Source: Scenedesmus sp. ARA3
Lineage: Eukaryota > Chlorophyta > Chlorophyceae > Sphaeropleales > Scenedesmaceae
Assembly (NCBI GenBank): GCA_004335835.1
Contig: RWJK01000419.1
Location: 30,006-94,005, forward strand
DNA: 64,000 nt
Direction: 5' to 3'
Shown piece after piece: positions 11,787 through 25,762 of the stretch; positions within the stretch are counted from its first letter, which is position 1; each line of letters begins with the position of its first letter. A model generated the notes under the pieces. That model had not been told where the DNA came from. It ran no database searches and was given only the letters and a program-made list of their open reading frames with translations. The position numbers and the translations under genes were made by a program.

Positions 11787-13162
11787 TCATCTGCGCACAA
11801 GCGATGGCAGCTGCTGTGACAGTGCATTCAGGTTTGCCATCTTACGGCCGGCCCCGGGCCGCGGCTGCTGCTGCTGCTTCCCACTCGCATCCTGCCCCAC
11901 CCCTGCAGCCGCCACCATCTGCTGCTGCATCTGCATTTGCTGCGAGTAAGCCGCAAACTGCCCTGCTGCTGCTGCTGCCGCGCCTGCCGCACCTCCTGGC
12001 AGTAATCCTGCCATAGGATTAGCCATTCCTGGCAAGCTAGGCACCATTCCTGCAGGCACAGAAGGGTTTGGGATCATCCCAAGCTGCCCCTGAGGCCTTG
12101 GCCAGCTTGCTGGGCTGAAAGGCAGCGACTGAGAGCTGCCACGTGCTAAGGCGGCAGCAGCAGCAGCATTCATCCCTGCTGCTGCTGCTGCTGATGTGGA
12201 TAGAGCAGCAGGTGGCTCTAGAAAGGCCTGTGCCTGGTGCTGGATACTGCTGATCAGCTGCGCAGTCGGGTTGCCTGCCGCCGCACCCTGCTGCTGCTGC
12301 TGCTGCTGCTGCTGGGGTGGTGATGACACTGTAGGTACCCAGCCGCTGCCCGCCTGCTGCTGCTGCTGCCCCTGTGCAGCCGCTGCCGCTGCTGCTGCTG
12401 CCGCCGCCTGCTGCGCTGCCATCATTGGGTTGAACATCATAGGGTTGAACCCCGGATAGGGTAGCGGCATGGGCATTGTAGGGAATCCTGAGGGCAGCAT
12501 AGGGGGGCTGAGCATAGCCCCAGAGCCCATGCGTTGCATTGCAGCCTGCTGCTGCTGCCATGCTGCCATTGCCATCTGCTGCTGCTGCTGGTGCTGCTGG
12601 TCCAAAGGGTTTGACACACCACCCATCGCTGCAGATGCTGCTATTGCTGCTGCTGCCGCTGCCGTTGCTGCTGCACTTGCTTGTGCTGCTTGTGAGGTGG
12701 GGACAGGTACCATGCCGTTAGCAAAGGCAGGTGCCTTTAGCCGTCCACCCTCCACGCCCTGCTGCTGCTGCTGCTGCTGTTGTGGCATCCACTCGGTCAA
12801 GCTGCCTACCCGCTGGCCTGAGGCCTTGTTGCTACCAGCAGCCGCCTGTTTCTGTTGCTGTTGCTGCTGCCCCTGCTGTGGCACCCATCCAGAGCCGCCA
12901 CCTCCACCTGCTGCTGCAGCAGCACCTGTGCCTGCCCCAGGAGTAGGCATGAAGCCAGGCAGCAGCTTACTTTGCTGCTGCTGCTGCTGCTGCTGCTGTT
13001 GAGGCACCCAGGCGCTCCCTGTAGCAGCAGCAGCGCCGGGTGTAGGAACAAAGCCTGCTGGCACCTGCTGCTGCTGCTGCTTAGGCTGCTGCTGCACTGT
13101 GTAGTGCCCAGGCCCAAGCATAGATCCACTGCTGGGGGACACCACCCCACTATAGCCCTGCC

Positions 13163-13203
<41 letters not shown>

Positions 13204-15785
13204 TTCCTTGGATCCTCGGGCATGACATGCTGCATCTGCTGCTGCTGTGTGCTGTGTGGGTTGCTGTGCTGCCAGTGTGATGCTGGCATTGCAAGCCAGG
13301 TGCTGCTAGAGGCTCCAGCCGCACCTACTGGAACCATACCCTTTGGCAAAGCTGCCTGCTGCTGCTGCTGCTGCTGCTGGCCTGAGCCTGCTGGTGCTGC
13401 CGCTGCTGCTGAAGCTGCTGCTGCTGAGGGGCTGCCAAAGCCGCCTGCAGTAAACATCGGATCATTGCCCAGATCAAGCAGATCATCCGGGATGTCGCCG
13501 AGATCTGTGTCGATCAGCATCAGGTTCTGGCTATCCTGCCGCTGTGCCTGCTGCTGTGCCTGCTGCTGCTGCTGCTGCTGCTGAGCCTGCTGTTGCCGAG
13601 TCAGCGGTTGCTGTTGCTGCTGCTGCTGCTGTCGCTGCTGCTGGCCCCTACGAGGCCGCTGTGTTGCGATTGAGCCGCTCGCACTTGCACTACCACTACC
13701 AGCAGTACCAGCCGCCGCTGCTGCGCTGTTTGTTGAGTAGTTGATGCAGCGCTTGGGTGGAGCTTGGGGTTTCTGCTTTGCCTTTGCAGCAGCCTGCTTG
13801 GCGGCACCCTGCTTGCCTGGCTGCTTCCCATGCTTGCTGCTGTTTGAAGCGGCACCCACGCTCGCCGACGCTGCTGCTGCTGCTGCTGCTGCTGCTGCCC
13901 TGCTGCCAGCTGCATGTGCCGGCACTCGTAGTGGCGCTGCTGCTGCATTTGTGGTGCGTCCTGCTGCTGCAAGCATCTTGGCAGGGGGCCCAGAGTAGCT
14001 TGTTGAGCCTGCATGCGGCCGCTTGCTGCCTGCAGTGCTGCTGCTGCCGCCCGCTGCTGCTGCTGCTGCTGCCGATCTGGTGTGCGCTGCTGCTGAAGCG
14101 GCCAGCAGGTGTGTGTTGCAGGTGTCTAGCAATGCAGCAAGGTTGTCTCGCCGCCGCCTGCGAGAGCGATGCAACAGTATGCAGCGCACAGAGTAGGTGA
14201 GTAGGACAACTCACAAAGGTTCAATGCTCAGCATGTGCCAGGGTGTGCAAACAATATCACCTACTTTCTGCACCGTCACCGGCGCAGCTATGTGGTACAT
14301 CAGCGCACCATTGCATACAAAACGCCGTGTTCGCTGCACTCTATTTCCCGCATCCACTTCTACTCTCCCACACACCCTGCCACAGCAACACTCAGCACAA
14401 CACATCAAACTGCATCATTTTTATCATATCCAGTGCTGCACCACATACCTGTGTGGTGCCAGCGAGCGCCGCCGCCTGCCATGTGGAGCAGCAGCACCAG
14501 GATGACTCTCCATGCCTACCCCAAGCATAAAAGAAGACCCCACCCCTCTGCTGCCCCTGCCAGCCCCTGCAAGCACAGCCGCATCGCTGCTGCTGCCGCT
14601 GCCGGCAGCGCCGCCGTTGCTGCTGCTGCTGAAGCCGCGCTGCTGCTGCTGCTGCTGCAGGACGGTAATCCCCCCGCCCACCCCGCTAGCAGCAGCAGCA
14701 GCAGCAGCAGCAGTGCTGTTTCCTGCAAGGCCGTACTCTGGTGGGATCGCAGGTGTGGGCAGCCGCGGTGCGGGTGACAGCTCTACAGTAAACCCGGGAT
14801 CGCCCCGCAGTTTAGGTGACAGGGATCGCACCAAACCCACACCCCCAGTGCCACCAGTACCTGCAAGCTGGTGTGTCACTATGGCACCTGGCGGCAGCTG
14901 CCCGGGTGCTAAACCCCCTGCTAAACCCAGGCCAGACAGCGAAGGAGCCTTCAGCAGCGGCTTAGGCAGGGGCGGCTTGCCTGCTGCTGCACTGGCCACA
15001 TCTACTGCTGCTGCTCCGTACGCCATGGCATTCAAAACAGCGCTGCCGGCACCATGCAGGGAGCTTCCAGGGCCATAGCTGCCAGCTGCTGCTGCTGTTG
15101 CTGCACTGCCGGCGTAGCTTGCAGCTAGCAAGCCACCAGCAGCCCCATCAGCAGCAGCAACAGCAGCAGCAGCAGCGCCGCCCAGGCCACCCCTGCTTCC
15201 TGCAAGCAAGGCTGCAGCGCCATTTGCAGAGAGCTTTGGAGTTCCTGCCCTGTAAGGGTTCAAGTTGCTTGCACCCCGCTTGCTCTTGCTGCCGTGTGAA
15301 CCCCGCAGCGCAGCAGCAGTGCCCCCAGCACTGCGGTTGCTGGTGGTGCTGATCGGCGGCGTTGACGGCCGCGCCTGTGCTGCGGCTTTGGCTGCCAATG
15401 CGGCTGCTTGCTTCTCTGCTAGGGCTTTGCGAGCTGCGCAGCGCTGCTGGTGAACCCTAAAGCGCACCGCCAGCACCGGCCGCTTGCAGGAACTGCAGCT
15501 GACCAGCATCGGCGCTGCTGCTGCAGCTGCTGCTGCTTGTAGGACGCTGCTGGCATTGGCGCCTGCTGTGTCGCCTGGTCCCTGATGCTGCTCCTGCTTT
15601 AGCTGTTCTAAGCTCGCTGCAATGCTGGGTGCTGCATCTGTAGGACTACTGCTGCTGTTGTTAGGGCAGTTGTGGTTGGGGTGGCAGTCTCCTGCAAGGC
15701 ATAGCTTGCTGCTGCAGGCAGCAGCACCATCTGCTGCTCCAACAACTGCCCCATTCGCTTGCTGCTCCTGCTTAATTCCCTGCTC

Positions 15786-15835
<50 letters not shown>

Positions 15836-16984
15836 TGTGCGCCTGCGCTTGCCATTGCTGCCGCTGCTGCTGCCGCTCCTGCTGCTTCTGGAGCACCACT
15901 TCCTGCAGCCAGCCCAGCTCAGAATGGTGTGTGTATGTTGTGCTGTCTAGCAGGTGCAGTGTTTCCTGCAGCTGCTTCAAAGACTCTGCTGCCTGTTGCA
16001 GCTGCTCCTTGGTGCATTCGGATGCTGCTGCGGCTTTTGCTGCTGCTGCTGCTGCCTGGCCTGTGCTGGCTGAACAGGGATCGCCTGTGCTGACACAGCT
16101 GCAGCAGCACAGAGACAGTGGCAGAAGTCAACCACACACTTAAGAAAACGACACAGCTCTGCTTGCTGACCTGCTGGGTGCATGCACTGATGATGCAAGC
16201 ACTGGATTGATGCCGAGTGTTGTTCAGTTCGATGTGCGCTGCTTGTGCTGCCAACCGCCGCTGGCATGGCACACTGTCTTCGCAGAACAGCAGCTGCAGC
16301 TCAAGCGGCAACATGTTGGCGGGGCTGATGCAATGCTCAATACATTTGGTCGGTCTGCACATCTGGCGCTCATCAGCTGCTGGTCTTTCTCTGGCCGCTG
16401 TTGTACCAGGACTTGCAGGAAACATGCTTGACCAGCTTCTGCTGAACTCATGTACATCTGCCGGCAATCACAACTGACAGCTAAAACAAACATCTCAAGC
16501 GCCGTTGACGTTTTTTTCACACTGGGTACAGGGCCGACTGCTAGGAGATTGAGCATGCTGCGTTGACATCCTGTGCTGTGCCTGCTGCCTGCTGCTGCTG
16601 GTGCCCCCGACTTGACAGCATTAGCTTGGGTGCTGTAGCTTGGCTGCTGTGTAAGCTGAACACTCACTCTGTAAGCCCAGGAGGTGGCTGGCAGTCCTCT
16701 TTTGCGAAGCATTCAACCAGGCAGTCGAGCAGCAGCGGACAGTTGCTGGACCTGATGACCTCTGGCAGGCCAGCAGATACTGCCTCATTGAGCTCTGCGG
16801 CAGCAGCAGCGCACGCGTGCAATCGTGGACTGTTGGTGCGATCAACATGCAAAGCATGTAACAGTAAGATCATGCACTGCTGAAAAGGAGCAGCAGCGCA
16901 GGCTCATTTCGAGTGTGAAGAGCACAGTGCTGGTGCTTGGTGCGTACCCGACAGGAGCTGATGCCTCCTGGAAGCTGCTGACAT
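11787..16984 (-). CDS. Gln/Ala-rich protein with Sgf11/SCA7-like C2HC zinc finger
   Basis: Exons read 16984-16948, 16794-16668, 16098-14449 and 14157-11787, with phases joining without a break, for 1394 aa. The N-terminus starts MSAASRRHQLL and runs into a helical, Cys-containing stretch (ELNEAVSAGLPEVIRSS). Residues of about 256-275 carry CSSCKRPVLAVRFRVHQQRC, spacing C-x2-C-x11-H-x3-C. This is the spacing of the Sgf11/ATXN7L3 finger of the SAGA deubiquitinase module (family knowledge). The rest is low complexity: long Gln, Ala, Ser and Pro/Gly runs encoded by CAG, GCA and AGC frames of one repeat. A nuclear transcription-associated role is inferred from the finger and Gln-rich composition; SAGA membership is unproven. 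The first exon is the least certain part. It is chosen because it supplies an ATG, a donor and the required phase 1. Confidence 0.65.
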
Positions 16985-18165
16985 GATCACATCAAAAATA
17001 AAGCATTGAGAGCACAACAATCCAGTCCCGCTATCATACTGTCCAACTTTTCAATGATGGGACTCGAAATATTTGCCCCTGAGAACTTTAGAATAAATAA
17101 GGTAGGTTGATCATCGTTTCGTGGCGTCTGCAGCGGAGGCACAGGAAAACCTATCACTGGCATGTGCCAACAAGGCAGGTCAGGACAAGGGTGCAGCGTC
17201 TGTCTTGGGTCATGGTCTATGCTGAGTCACGATCTTTGTTTATAAAATCCTTTGCAGTTTGAATGCGGCTAAAAATCCCACCATTACCCTCTGCCCACAG
17301 TACTGCTGTGACTGCTCAATGCTGTGCTGGCGTCGTGTGCTGCCAATGTTGTTGGCCACAATGCTCACGCACCAACAGCGACTAATGCATGTACAAACTG
17401 CTACACATTGAACGTATTATGAACTTTTACATTAACATAGCACAGTCTGGGGTTGTCTGTCGTTTAGTCTCGTACTCAAATCATGAAGACAGTTGCCTTG
17501 CAAACTACTGAACTGGCTGCAGCATCCACACGCAAGCACACCAGGCATGCAAGCTGACAGCTGCCTCCATAACCTAGCAGGCTGCAGGCTGCACTGCAGC
17601 CACGCAGGGTGAACAGGGAAACACACGCTGCACAAATACTGGAGCGTGTCATACAGTCTGTCATGTTACAGTGCATGCCGCATGGCGGCGCCATCATCAC
17701 CTTGCCAATCACGGCTGCTGGCAAAATAGTCTGCCAGCTCTAATGTACACCTAATGTACAGCCGCATGCAGCTCATCTAAGCAAGCTTAGCAACAGCCCC
17801 AAACCAACACGTGTCACCCAAAAGAAGACAGCCCTGCCTACATTGCTGCTGGCCAGCATATATTGAGTATGCATATGCGCTGCCAGCAGAGAATACAGCA
17901 GCATACTAGGCAGCAGCTGCTGCCTAACCAGAAAATGCAGCAGCTGTAACACAACACGGCTGTACAATGATGACCAATGGCACAGCAGCGCACGCATATT
18001 CTCAACAATCACTGAAGCGAGCTCACTCCTCCCAGCCAATGCAGAAGTATGTTGTGACCCTTTGAGGGTCTCGTCAGCGTCGGACTGGGGTTCCCACTCC
18101 TTTGATGAATGGAGTATTTTCAATGACACGACAAATAATAACTACAAACTGAAGGCCAGGTGGCA
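16985..18165. other. Intergenic stretch
   Basis: Upstream of the Gln-rich gene and downstream of the CPSF-A-like gene, both on the minus strand. I see no supported coding region. A TTACA (minus-strand TGTAA) at about 17664 could end the CPSF-A-like transcript. Confidence 0.5.
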
Positions 18166-18677
18166 TCAGTCCCAGCAGGGCAGCAGCTGCAGCCTGCACA
18201 GCACAGCATCCAACACAGCCTGCTGCAGCTGAGGCACCTTCAGTGCTGCAGCCAGCCGCCCCGGCAGGCACTGCGCCAGCCCTGCGCTGCCAACCATCAT
18301 GCCAAACAGACGCCCAGCTCTATGCAACCGCCACATCCAGAGCCTGTCAACACCTTGCGTGCCACACATGTATGCACAAATGGATACATAGACGAGTCCT
18401 GCTGACAGAGAGCTGGGTGAGTTATTCCCAGCAGGGCAGCAGCTGCAGCCTGCACAGTACCGCATCCAACACAGCCTGCTGCAGCTGGGGCACCTTCAAC
18501 GCCTTCGCTAGCCGCCCCGGCAGGCACTGCGCCAGCCTTGCGCAAACCATCATGCCCAACCATATGCCCAGCTCTGTGCAGCCGCCACATTCAGAACCTA
18601 TCAACACCTTGTGTGCCATACACGTACTGCACAAATGGATACATAGACGAGTCCTGCTGACAGAAAGCCAGGTTGCA
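18160..18677 (-). repeat. Two extra tandem copies of the CPSF-A-like gene's 3' coding end
   Basis: A unit of about 256 bp is repeated. Copies of the C-terminal coding segment LAQCLPGRLAKALKVPQLQQ...LLPCW plus stop lie at about 18166-18290 and 18422-18545, after the true end at 18678. The segment between copies is repeated too: a stretch starting TGCACAAATGGATACATAG occurs at about 18372 and 18628. The middle copy ends in Glu-TAA instead of Asp-TGA. The outer copy keeps an open frame with one K-to-A change. Confidence 0.9.
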
Positions 18678-21278
18678 TCAGTCCCAGCAGGGCAGCAGCT
18701 GCAGCCTGCACAGCACCGCATCCAGCACAGCCTGCTGCAGCTGAGGCACCTTCAGTGCTTTTGCTAGCCGCCCTGGCAGGCACTGCGCCAGCCGTGCACT
18801 CTGCAGCAGCAGCAGCTGCAGCTCCCCTGGCAGCAGCAGCAGCTGCTGCAGCACCCTGCCATCTACTGCTCCCAGCCTTGCAGGAACTGCCTGCGCATTT
18901 CCTGCAAGCTTTCCTGCAAGCTGCTGCTGCTGCTGCTGCTCGTGCAGTACGCTGTCAGCGCCAATGCACAGCCCGCGAGTGAGCGGGTGCTGCAGCAGCA
19001 GCTGCTGCAGGTGCAGCAGCAGCCGTCCTTCCTGTGCAGGGAGCTTCTGCAGGTGCAGCACTGCGCCACACCTTGAGGCAGCAACAGCAGATGATGCTGC
19101 CATTCCAGCCGCCGCAACTGCCGACCCTGCTGCTGCTGCTGTTGTGCCAGCTGCAGGATCGTCAGGTGCACCAGCAGCAGCAGCACAAGCAGATGCCCCA
19201 CTCGCCGCCGCAGCAGCAGCCAAGGGGTCCTGCCAATGCAGCTGTATGTCCTCAATATCAAGCAGCGCATACAGTGAGCGGCAGAACCAGTCTGCACCAC
19301 TGCTGCCGCCGCTGCCGCTGCTGCTGCTGCTGATACCAGCGGCACCCCCGCCGGCAGCTGGCAGTACGTGCAGGCCTGCAGCAACACCATTCAAAGGCAT
19401 GCATGCAACAGTAGCCAGGCACTTCACTGGCACCGCTCTCTGCTTGGCCCAAGACACCTCCAGCACATACCCACGGCTGTCCAGGCACAAGCCATGTGCC
19501 TTTGCTACAGCTGCACCCCACGCTGCATCTGCTGCAGCTGCAATGCCATTCGCTGCACTGCTGTTGCTGTTGCTGCTGCTGCTGCCAGGGCGCTCCTTAG
19601 CAGCAGCAGCCGCTGCTGCCGCTGCTGCTGCTGCGCTGCCAGATTTGAAGCCTGGCAGGGGTGGCAGGCATGCCACCTGAGCAATAGGCCTCACATCATT
19701 GTGTGCTGCAACTGCCTGAATGCTGACCTGGCCTGTCTGTTCATGCACATCCAGCTGGTATGCAGTCAGCCCTTGCATCAAATCAGCTGCCAAAACTAGC
19801 CCACTGCTTGCCTCGGCAACAGAAAGTGACACAATGGGTGCTCGCGTGAAGCAATAGGCTGCCTGCTGCAGCTGGCCCCTTTGCTCAGGATGGGTGCGGT
19901 ACGCTGCAAGCACATTACCAACTGCCACCAGCAGCAGCTCATGGCTGAAGCCGCAGACAGCTGTTACTGGCTCGGGCATACGCAGGCGCGCTACACGTTG
20001 CAGGCTGTAGCTGCTGCTACTGCTGCTACTGCTGCTGCTACTAACACCTGCAGCTGCTGCTGCTGCATGTGGCTGGGTCAGCAGCTGCAGCACAATTACT
20101 TGACCCCTGCAGCCATCCTCCTGCTCAGATGCACTAGTACCCAGCACCACTAGAGGTCCCGCCCGCTGCCAGTTTGACCAAGTTTGACCAAACCCTGCTG
20201 CCCTCTGCTGAGACCTAAACCGCCCAGGTGCACTGCCAGGAGAGTCCAGGCAACACAGCAGAGCAGCCAGCTGAGCAGCAGCGTCGGCTGCTGCACCAGT
20301 CGCACTAGCTGCTGCTGCCCTGTTGCCGCTTGGTGCGCTGAAATGCAGCCCCGGTAGACCCTGCTGCTGCTGCTGCTGTTGCTCAGGGCTGCTGCTTGCG
20401 CCACTTCGAGGCCCTTGCCAGTTGCTGAATGCATCTGCTGCTGCATCCCATAGCCCTATGCACACAATGCTCTGACCTCCACTAGGCTGATATGCTGCTA
20501 GCTTTGCACCTGATGATGCATCAAGGCATTGCAGCCAAGTCACGTCTCGCTGCTGCTGCTGCTGGTGTGTAGTGCCACCTCGTAAGCTTGGAACGCCAGT
20601 GCCGCTACACTGCGCCAGCAGCAACTGCTGCTGCTGCTGGGAACAAGGGAAGGCCAGCAACTCAGACACAGCAACTCCAGGCAGCCATGTTTGAATACGG
20701 TGCTGCTGCAGGTGTGGTAGAGTAAGCAGCTGCAGCTGCCCGTCTGGCAGCACGCACGCAATGTGCTGCTGCTGCTGCTCCTTATCATACTCCTGCCTGG
20801 TACCCTCACTGCTGCTGCTGCTAGTGCTGCTGCTGCTGCGGGGTAGACGCAGCGGCAGCAGCAATGCAGATGCCAGTAGGGCTGGGGGTGCCGCAATGTG
20901 CCTCAGCTGCACTTGGTGAGACTGACGGCTGATCTGCAGCAGCCATAGCCCCTCGGACACTGCCAGCACATTCACAAACCTGCTGCTTTCCACCTGCTGC
21001 TGCTGCTGCTGTCCTGAGGCACTGCTGCTGCTGCTGCTGGTTGGTGATATGTCAGGCAGCAACTGCAGCTTGGCAGGAGGGCCGGGTAACCGCAGATGTG
21101 ACACCACCCTCAGGTGCTGCTGCTGCTGCTGCTCCACTGCTGCTGCTGCTGCCGCTGCTGCTGCTGCACCACCTAGCTGCTGCTGCTGCTGCTGCATCAG
21201 CAGAGACTGCACAGCAACATCGTACACTGCCACGTCTCCATTCCTAAAGCTGACAAGCAGCAGCAGGCTGGCAGGCCC

Positions 21279-21310
<32 letters not shown>

Positions 21311-23433
21311 GGCCTGCTCTGTTGCGCCTGCTAGCACTAGCACTAGTTCCAGCTGCTGTTGCTGCTGGCTGGTGCTGCTGCTGTGAGCCGAGCCAGTGTG
21401 ATGTACTGCTGCTGCTAGGTATGACGAGGCAGCTGTCAGGTACTACAGGCGACACCATGTGTGCTGCTGCTGTTGCTGCTGCCACTCGGCTGCGGTCTCC
21501 TGTAAGGGACGACAGCAGCCGCAGGGGGTGCAACTGCTCTGTGTTGAATGTAGCTAGTGTATGTATGCTGCCTGTACTGCTTGTACTGCCTGATCTGATT
21601 GTACTGCTTGTACTGCCAGAAGCCAGTTGTACTGCCAGCAGCTGCAGGCTCCCAGTGTAGCTGCCTGCCACTATGTAGTTACTAGGGCAGCTGCTGAGGC
21701 TCCTCTGCATGCTGCTGCTGCTGCTGGCCCAGTGGGCAGCTGCCGAGCTGGCAGCAGCAGCAGCAGCAGGGGCGCTACAGATCTGTATGCATGACACATG
21801 CCTGTCCAAAGCGATACCAGCAGCAGGTGTGAGGCACCAGCCGCTTCTGCACCTCTTCTTGCTGGCAGTAGGAAGTGCAGTGGCAGCAGCATCATGCTGC
21901 TGCTGCTGCTGCTGCTCGTCTGCTGCTGGTGCTGCAGCACATGCAGAGGCCGCCTGCTGCCGCACTTGCTGCTGCTGCTGCTGGCAGGACACCTGCAGCA
22001 GCAGCAGGTCGCCAGAGCTGAGGTAGACAGCTACTGCCCCTGCCACTGCTGCTGCCAGCACCACTGCTACATGTGGCTGCTGCTGCTGCTGCCCAGGTGC
22101 TGCTGCACCTGCCTCCTCCTGCATGCCATCTTCAGACTGCTGCTGCTGCTGGTGTGTGTCGCTCGTCTGCATAACCACGTCGTGCTGATCTGTATGCTGC
22201 TGCTGCTGCTGCTGCTGTTGTGCTGCATAATCCTGCACTGACCACTGCCAGGCAGAGCCTGCAAAAGGCTGGCTGCTGCTGCACTGCTGCTGCTGCTGCT
22301 GCTGCTGCTGGTTGTCGAGTAGCGTCTTAGGACTGTTGCAGCTCTGCAGCAACACTGCAGCACCTGCTGCTGCTGTTGCCGCTAAGCCCTGTGCTGCCGG
22401 CATCGGTTGCTCTGCCTGTAAGCTGCTGCTGCATGCTGCCAGCCTGCAGGGCACCGCTGCTGCTGCCGCTGCTCCTGCTGCAGTTTCACCTCCAGCAGCC
22501 TCTGCCCAAGCAGCTGATGGCAGCAGCTGCATATGGCCTAAGCTACCTGGTTGCTTCTGCTGCTGCTGTGGCTGCCAGCTGGGTCTGCTGCTCTTGGGGC
22601 TGTGCCGCCACTGCCTGCTGCTGCTGCCGCCGCCTAAACCGCCACCGGCCTCGTCCTTTCCAATTGCTGTGCACAGCAGTGGATCCAGGGGGCACAGCCG
22701 CACACCAGATGGCGTCACTTGTGCTGCTAAGCCCTCTGCTACACAAGCTGCCAGCAGCGTTGGCTCGTGCTGTGCAATACCCAGGATATCAGACACATCT
22801 GAAAAGCAGCGCCCTACCGACAGCGCTCGCGACGCAGCAGCGAAGCTCACAACTAGTGCGCAGTGCGGCGCAACACCCTCGCTGCTGCTGCTGCTGCTGC
22901 TGCTGCCAAGCTTGCTGCTTGCTGGTGCTGCTGGCAGCGGCCACATGCCAGTAGCTCCTGAAAGCATGCCCTCTGAGCCACACAGCAGCTGCTGTGCAGC
23001 AGTACCCGCGGTTAGAACCCTTAGGCCCTTGCTGGGCTGCTGGCTTGCTGCTATTAGCTGCGGCCGGCTGGGCCAGCTGCTGCTGCTGCTGCTGCTGCAG
23101 GGTTCAGGTGTGTTAGGCACTTGAACCACAGCACACTTGCCTACAGGGCCAAGCAGCTTCAGCGTGTCGGTTACAGCGTAGCTTGCTGGCAGATCAGTGG
23201 TAGATCGCTCACTGCCATCCTCAGCGTCAGGTGCCAAATCGCACATGTGCTGCTGCTGCTGCTGCTGCCAAAGGCGCTCCACTGCTGCTGCTGGAGCTAT
23301 CCAGCCAGGGCTGTCACCAGCAGCAGCAGCAGCAGCATCAGGAGAGCCAGGGGAACCGCCAGCACTCAAGCCCTCAAGCCTGTGAGAATGCAGACCACCT
23401 GCTGCTGCTGCTGCTGCTGCTGCATCCTCGTCC

Positions 23434-23480
<47 letters not shown>

Positions 23481-25729
23481 GGGTTGGCTGTCTATGCCTC
23501 GAGGTGTGTCCAGATCCATGTCACTTGCTCCAGCAGCAGTGCCAGCAAACTGAGAATCCAGCTGCAGCTGCCCCAGCTGACGCATTGCAGGAGAAGCCAT
23601 GCGCAGTGGCCCCATCAGCTGCTGCTGCTCATCAGGTGTGGCAACCGCTGCTGCTGCCGCTGCTGGAGTAGACAGGGGCTGCTGTAAGCCAGCAGCGCCA
23701 GCAGCAGTTGCGGCGGCGGCAGCTTGCTGCTGGCTATCTGGGCTCAGCAGCAGCACGGTACTGCTGCTGTCAGTCACAGCAAGCAGCTGCTGCTGCGGCA
23801 GCGCAAGCAGCAGCTGTGCCGAGCTGCCGATCGCGTCACTGCTGCTGTCTGCTGCTGCTGCTGGCATCACTTGGAGCGCCTTCTCTCCGACAATGCTGAT
23901 GACAGGGCGATCAAATGTGCTGCTGCTGCTGCTGTTGTGAGGCCTAGACTGGTGCTGCTCTGCTGCTGTCAGCAGCAGCCTCAGCAGCCCTCCAGCAGTG
24001 GCCATCACTAGGCAGTCTACTGGAGCAGCAGCAGCAGCAGCAGCAGCAGCGGCGGCAGCAGCAGCCACATCACCTGCTGCAGCAGCCTCAGGGCTGGCAG
24101 GCTGGCCTGGTGCATCCACAGCAGCTGCAGCAGCAGGTTGCTGCTGCTGCTGCTGCTGCTGAGGCAACTGCCAAGCCCAGGCTGTGACGATACCTGAAGC
24201 TTCCTGCAAGGGAGGGTGTGTTACAAAGCAGGGCAGAAAGGCAGCGGCATGTGAGCTGAATGCAGCGACCCACACCTGAATGGGGTTGCTAATGTGATCT
24301 GTTGCACATCAACAATGCAGGGAAGCAGTGTACGCAGCTAGCTCCGAAGATAATTGCCTTGCACAGGTACACCGTGGCCATGCACTGGCACACATGATGT
24401 CTCCACACAGACCAACAAAAGTCATACCATCTAAGATGGTGCGAGAAACCACATGCGTTACCAAAAGGCGCCGCACACCTGAGCGTTACTGCCTGAGGTG
24501 GGATCATCTGCTTCCTGAGCCCGCAGCCCCGCTGCAGCAGCTGCCTGCTGCCGGCGGACTTCGCGGCGCAGGTCAGCAGCAACAACTGCAGCCGCCACTG
24601 CTGCGACATCCAGCTCCGCCTGGCCCTCGTCCCCTGCCCCTTGATCCTCCAGATCTTCGTCAATATCTTCAAATATCGCGTCATCTGTCGTGTCATCTGT
24701 TACAGGCAGATCTTCGCCGTCATCGTCATCGCCGTCTTCTGCTGCCCACGCTGCTGCTGCTGCGGCTGCCGCTGCTGCCTCTGCTGCTGCCTCAAAGGCT
24801 TCTGCTGCTGCTGCCGCCGCCTCTGCCTGCTGTACTTCTTGCTGCAGCAGGTGGTGGCCACGTGCTGCTGTTGCTGCTGCTGCTGCTGCTGTGGGAGAGG
24901 CATCAGGAGTGGTGAATGCAGCTGCATCATCGCCTGCAGGTGAGTAGCACAGATGCACCGCCAACGCATTGGCATGTTTCAACAGCAAAAGGCAGGTATG
25001 GTGTGCACCCGCGCATCATCACCCCAGTTTGTGTCAGCAAACACCAGTTAACACACAGTATTCACATATGCCTTGGGTAGGCTGCCCGCATGCATCATCT
25101 TTGAGCGCTGATGATGGCCCACGAAAACGTAAAACCCCAGCGCTGCAACATACGTGGTGCAGCCTACCTGAGCTCTCGCCCGGCTGCCCTGCTGCATGCA
25201 TGCGTAACCCGTTGTCACCACTACACTCACACAACACACACACAACAAAAAGCCAAAACATGTTACAGCAGCACCCCCACCTGAGCTCTCTGCCCGCAGC
25301 CCTGCTGCCAACGCTACCGGCGCAGAGGGCAGCAGCACCTTGCCCAACCAGCACGGCAGCTCCAGCCGCCGCTGCTGCTGCTGCTGCTGCCACTGGCCCG
25401 GCAGCTGCTGTAGCAGGCACAGGTCGAAGAGGCGGACAGTTGAGGCCACTGCAGCAGCTGAGGCGGCTGGCTGCTGCTGCTGCGCGAGGATGGCTGAACA
25501 GTCCAGCACCAGTGCGGCTTTGATTCCAAGGATCACCAAGGCTGTTTGGAAGGCAGAAAGCAGCAAAAACCGCAGCGTCAGCGTCAGCAGCAGCAACAGC
25601 AACAGCAGCAGCAACACACACAAAGCCGACAGTGATACCCCGGTGCCCTTCTTCTAGTATGGGCAGCTTTGGACCCAAGGATCACCAGGGCTGCGTGGAG
25701 GATGAAGAGCAGCAGTGGTTGTCAAACAT

Positions 25730-25762
<33 letters not shown>

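Noticed and set aside
12469..13280. Long plus-strand frames rich in Leu, Cys or Ala over the minus-strand Gln-rich gene
   Set aside because: They are complements of CAG repeats in the coding strand. No motifs or start context support them.
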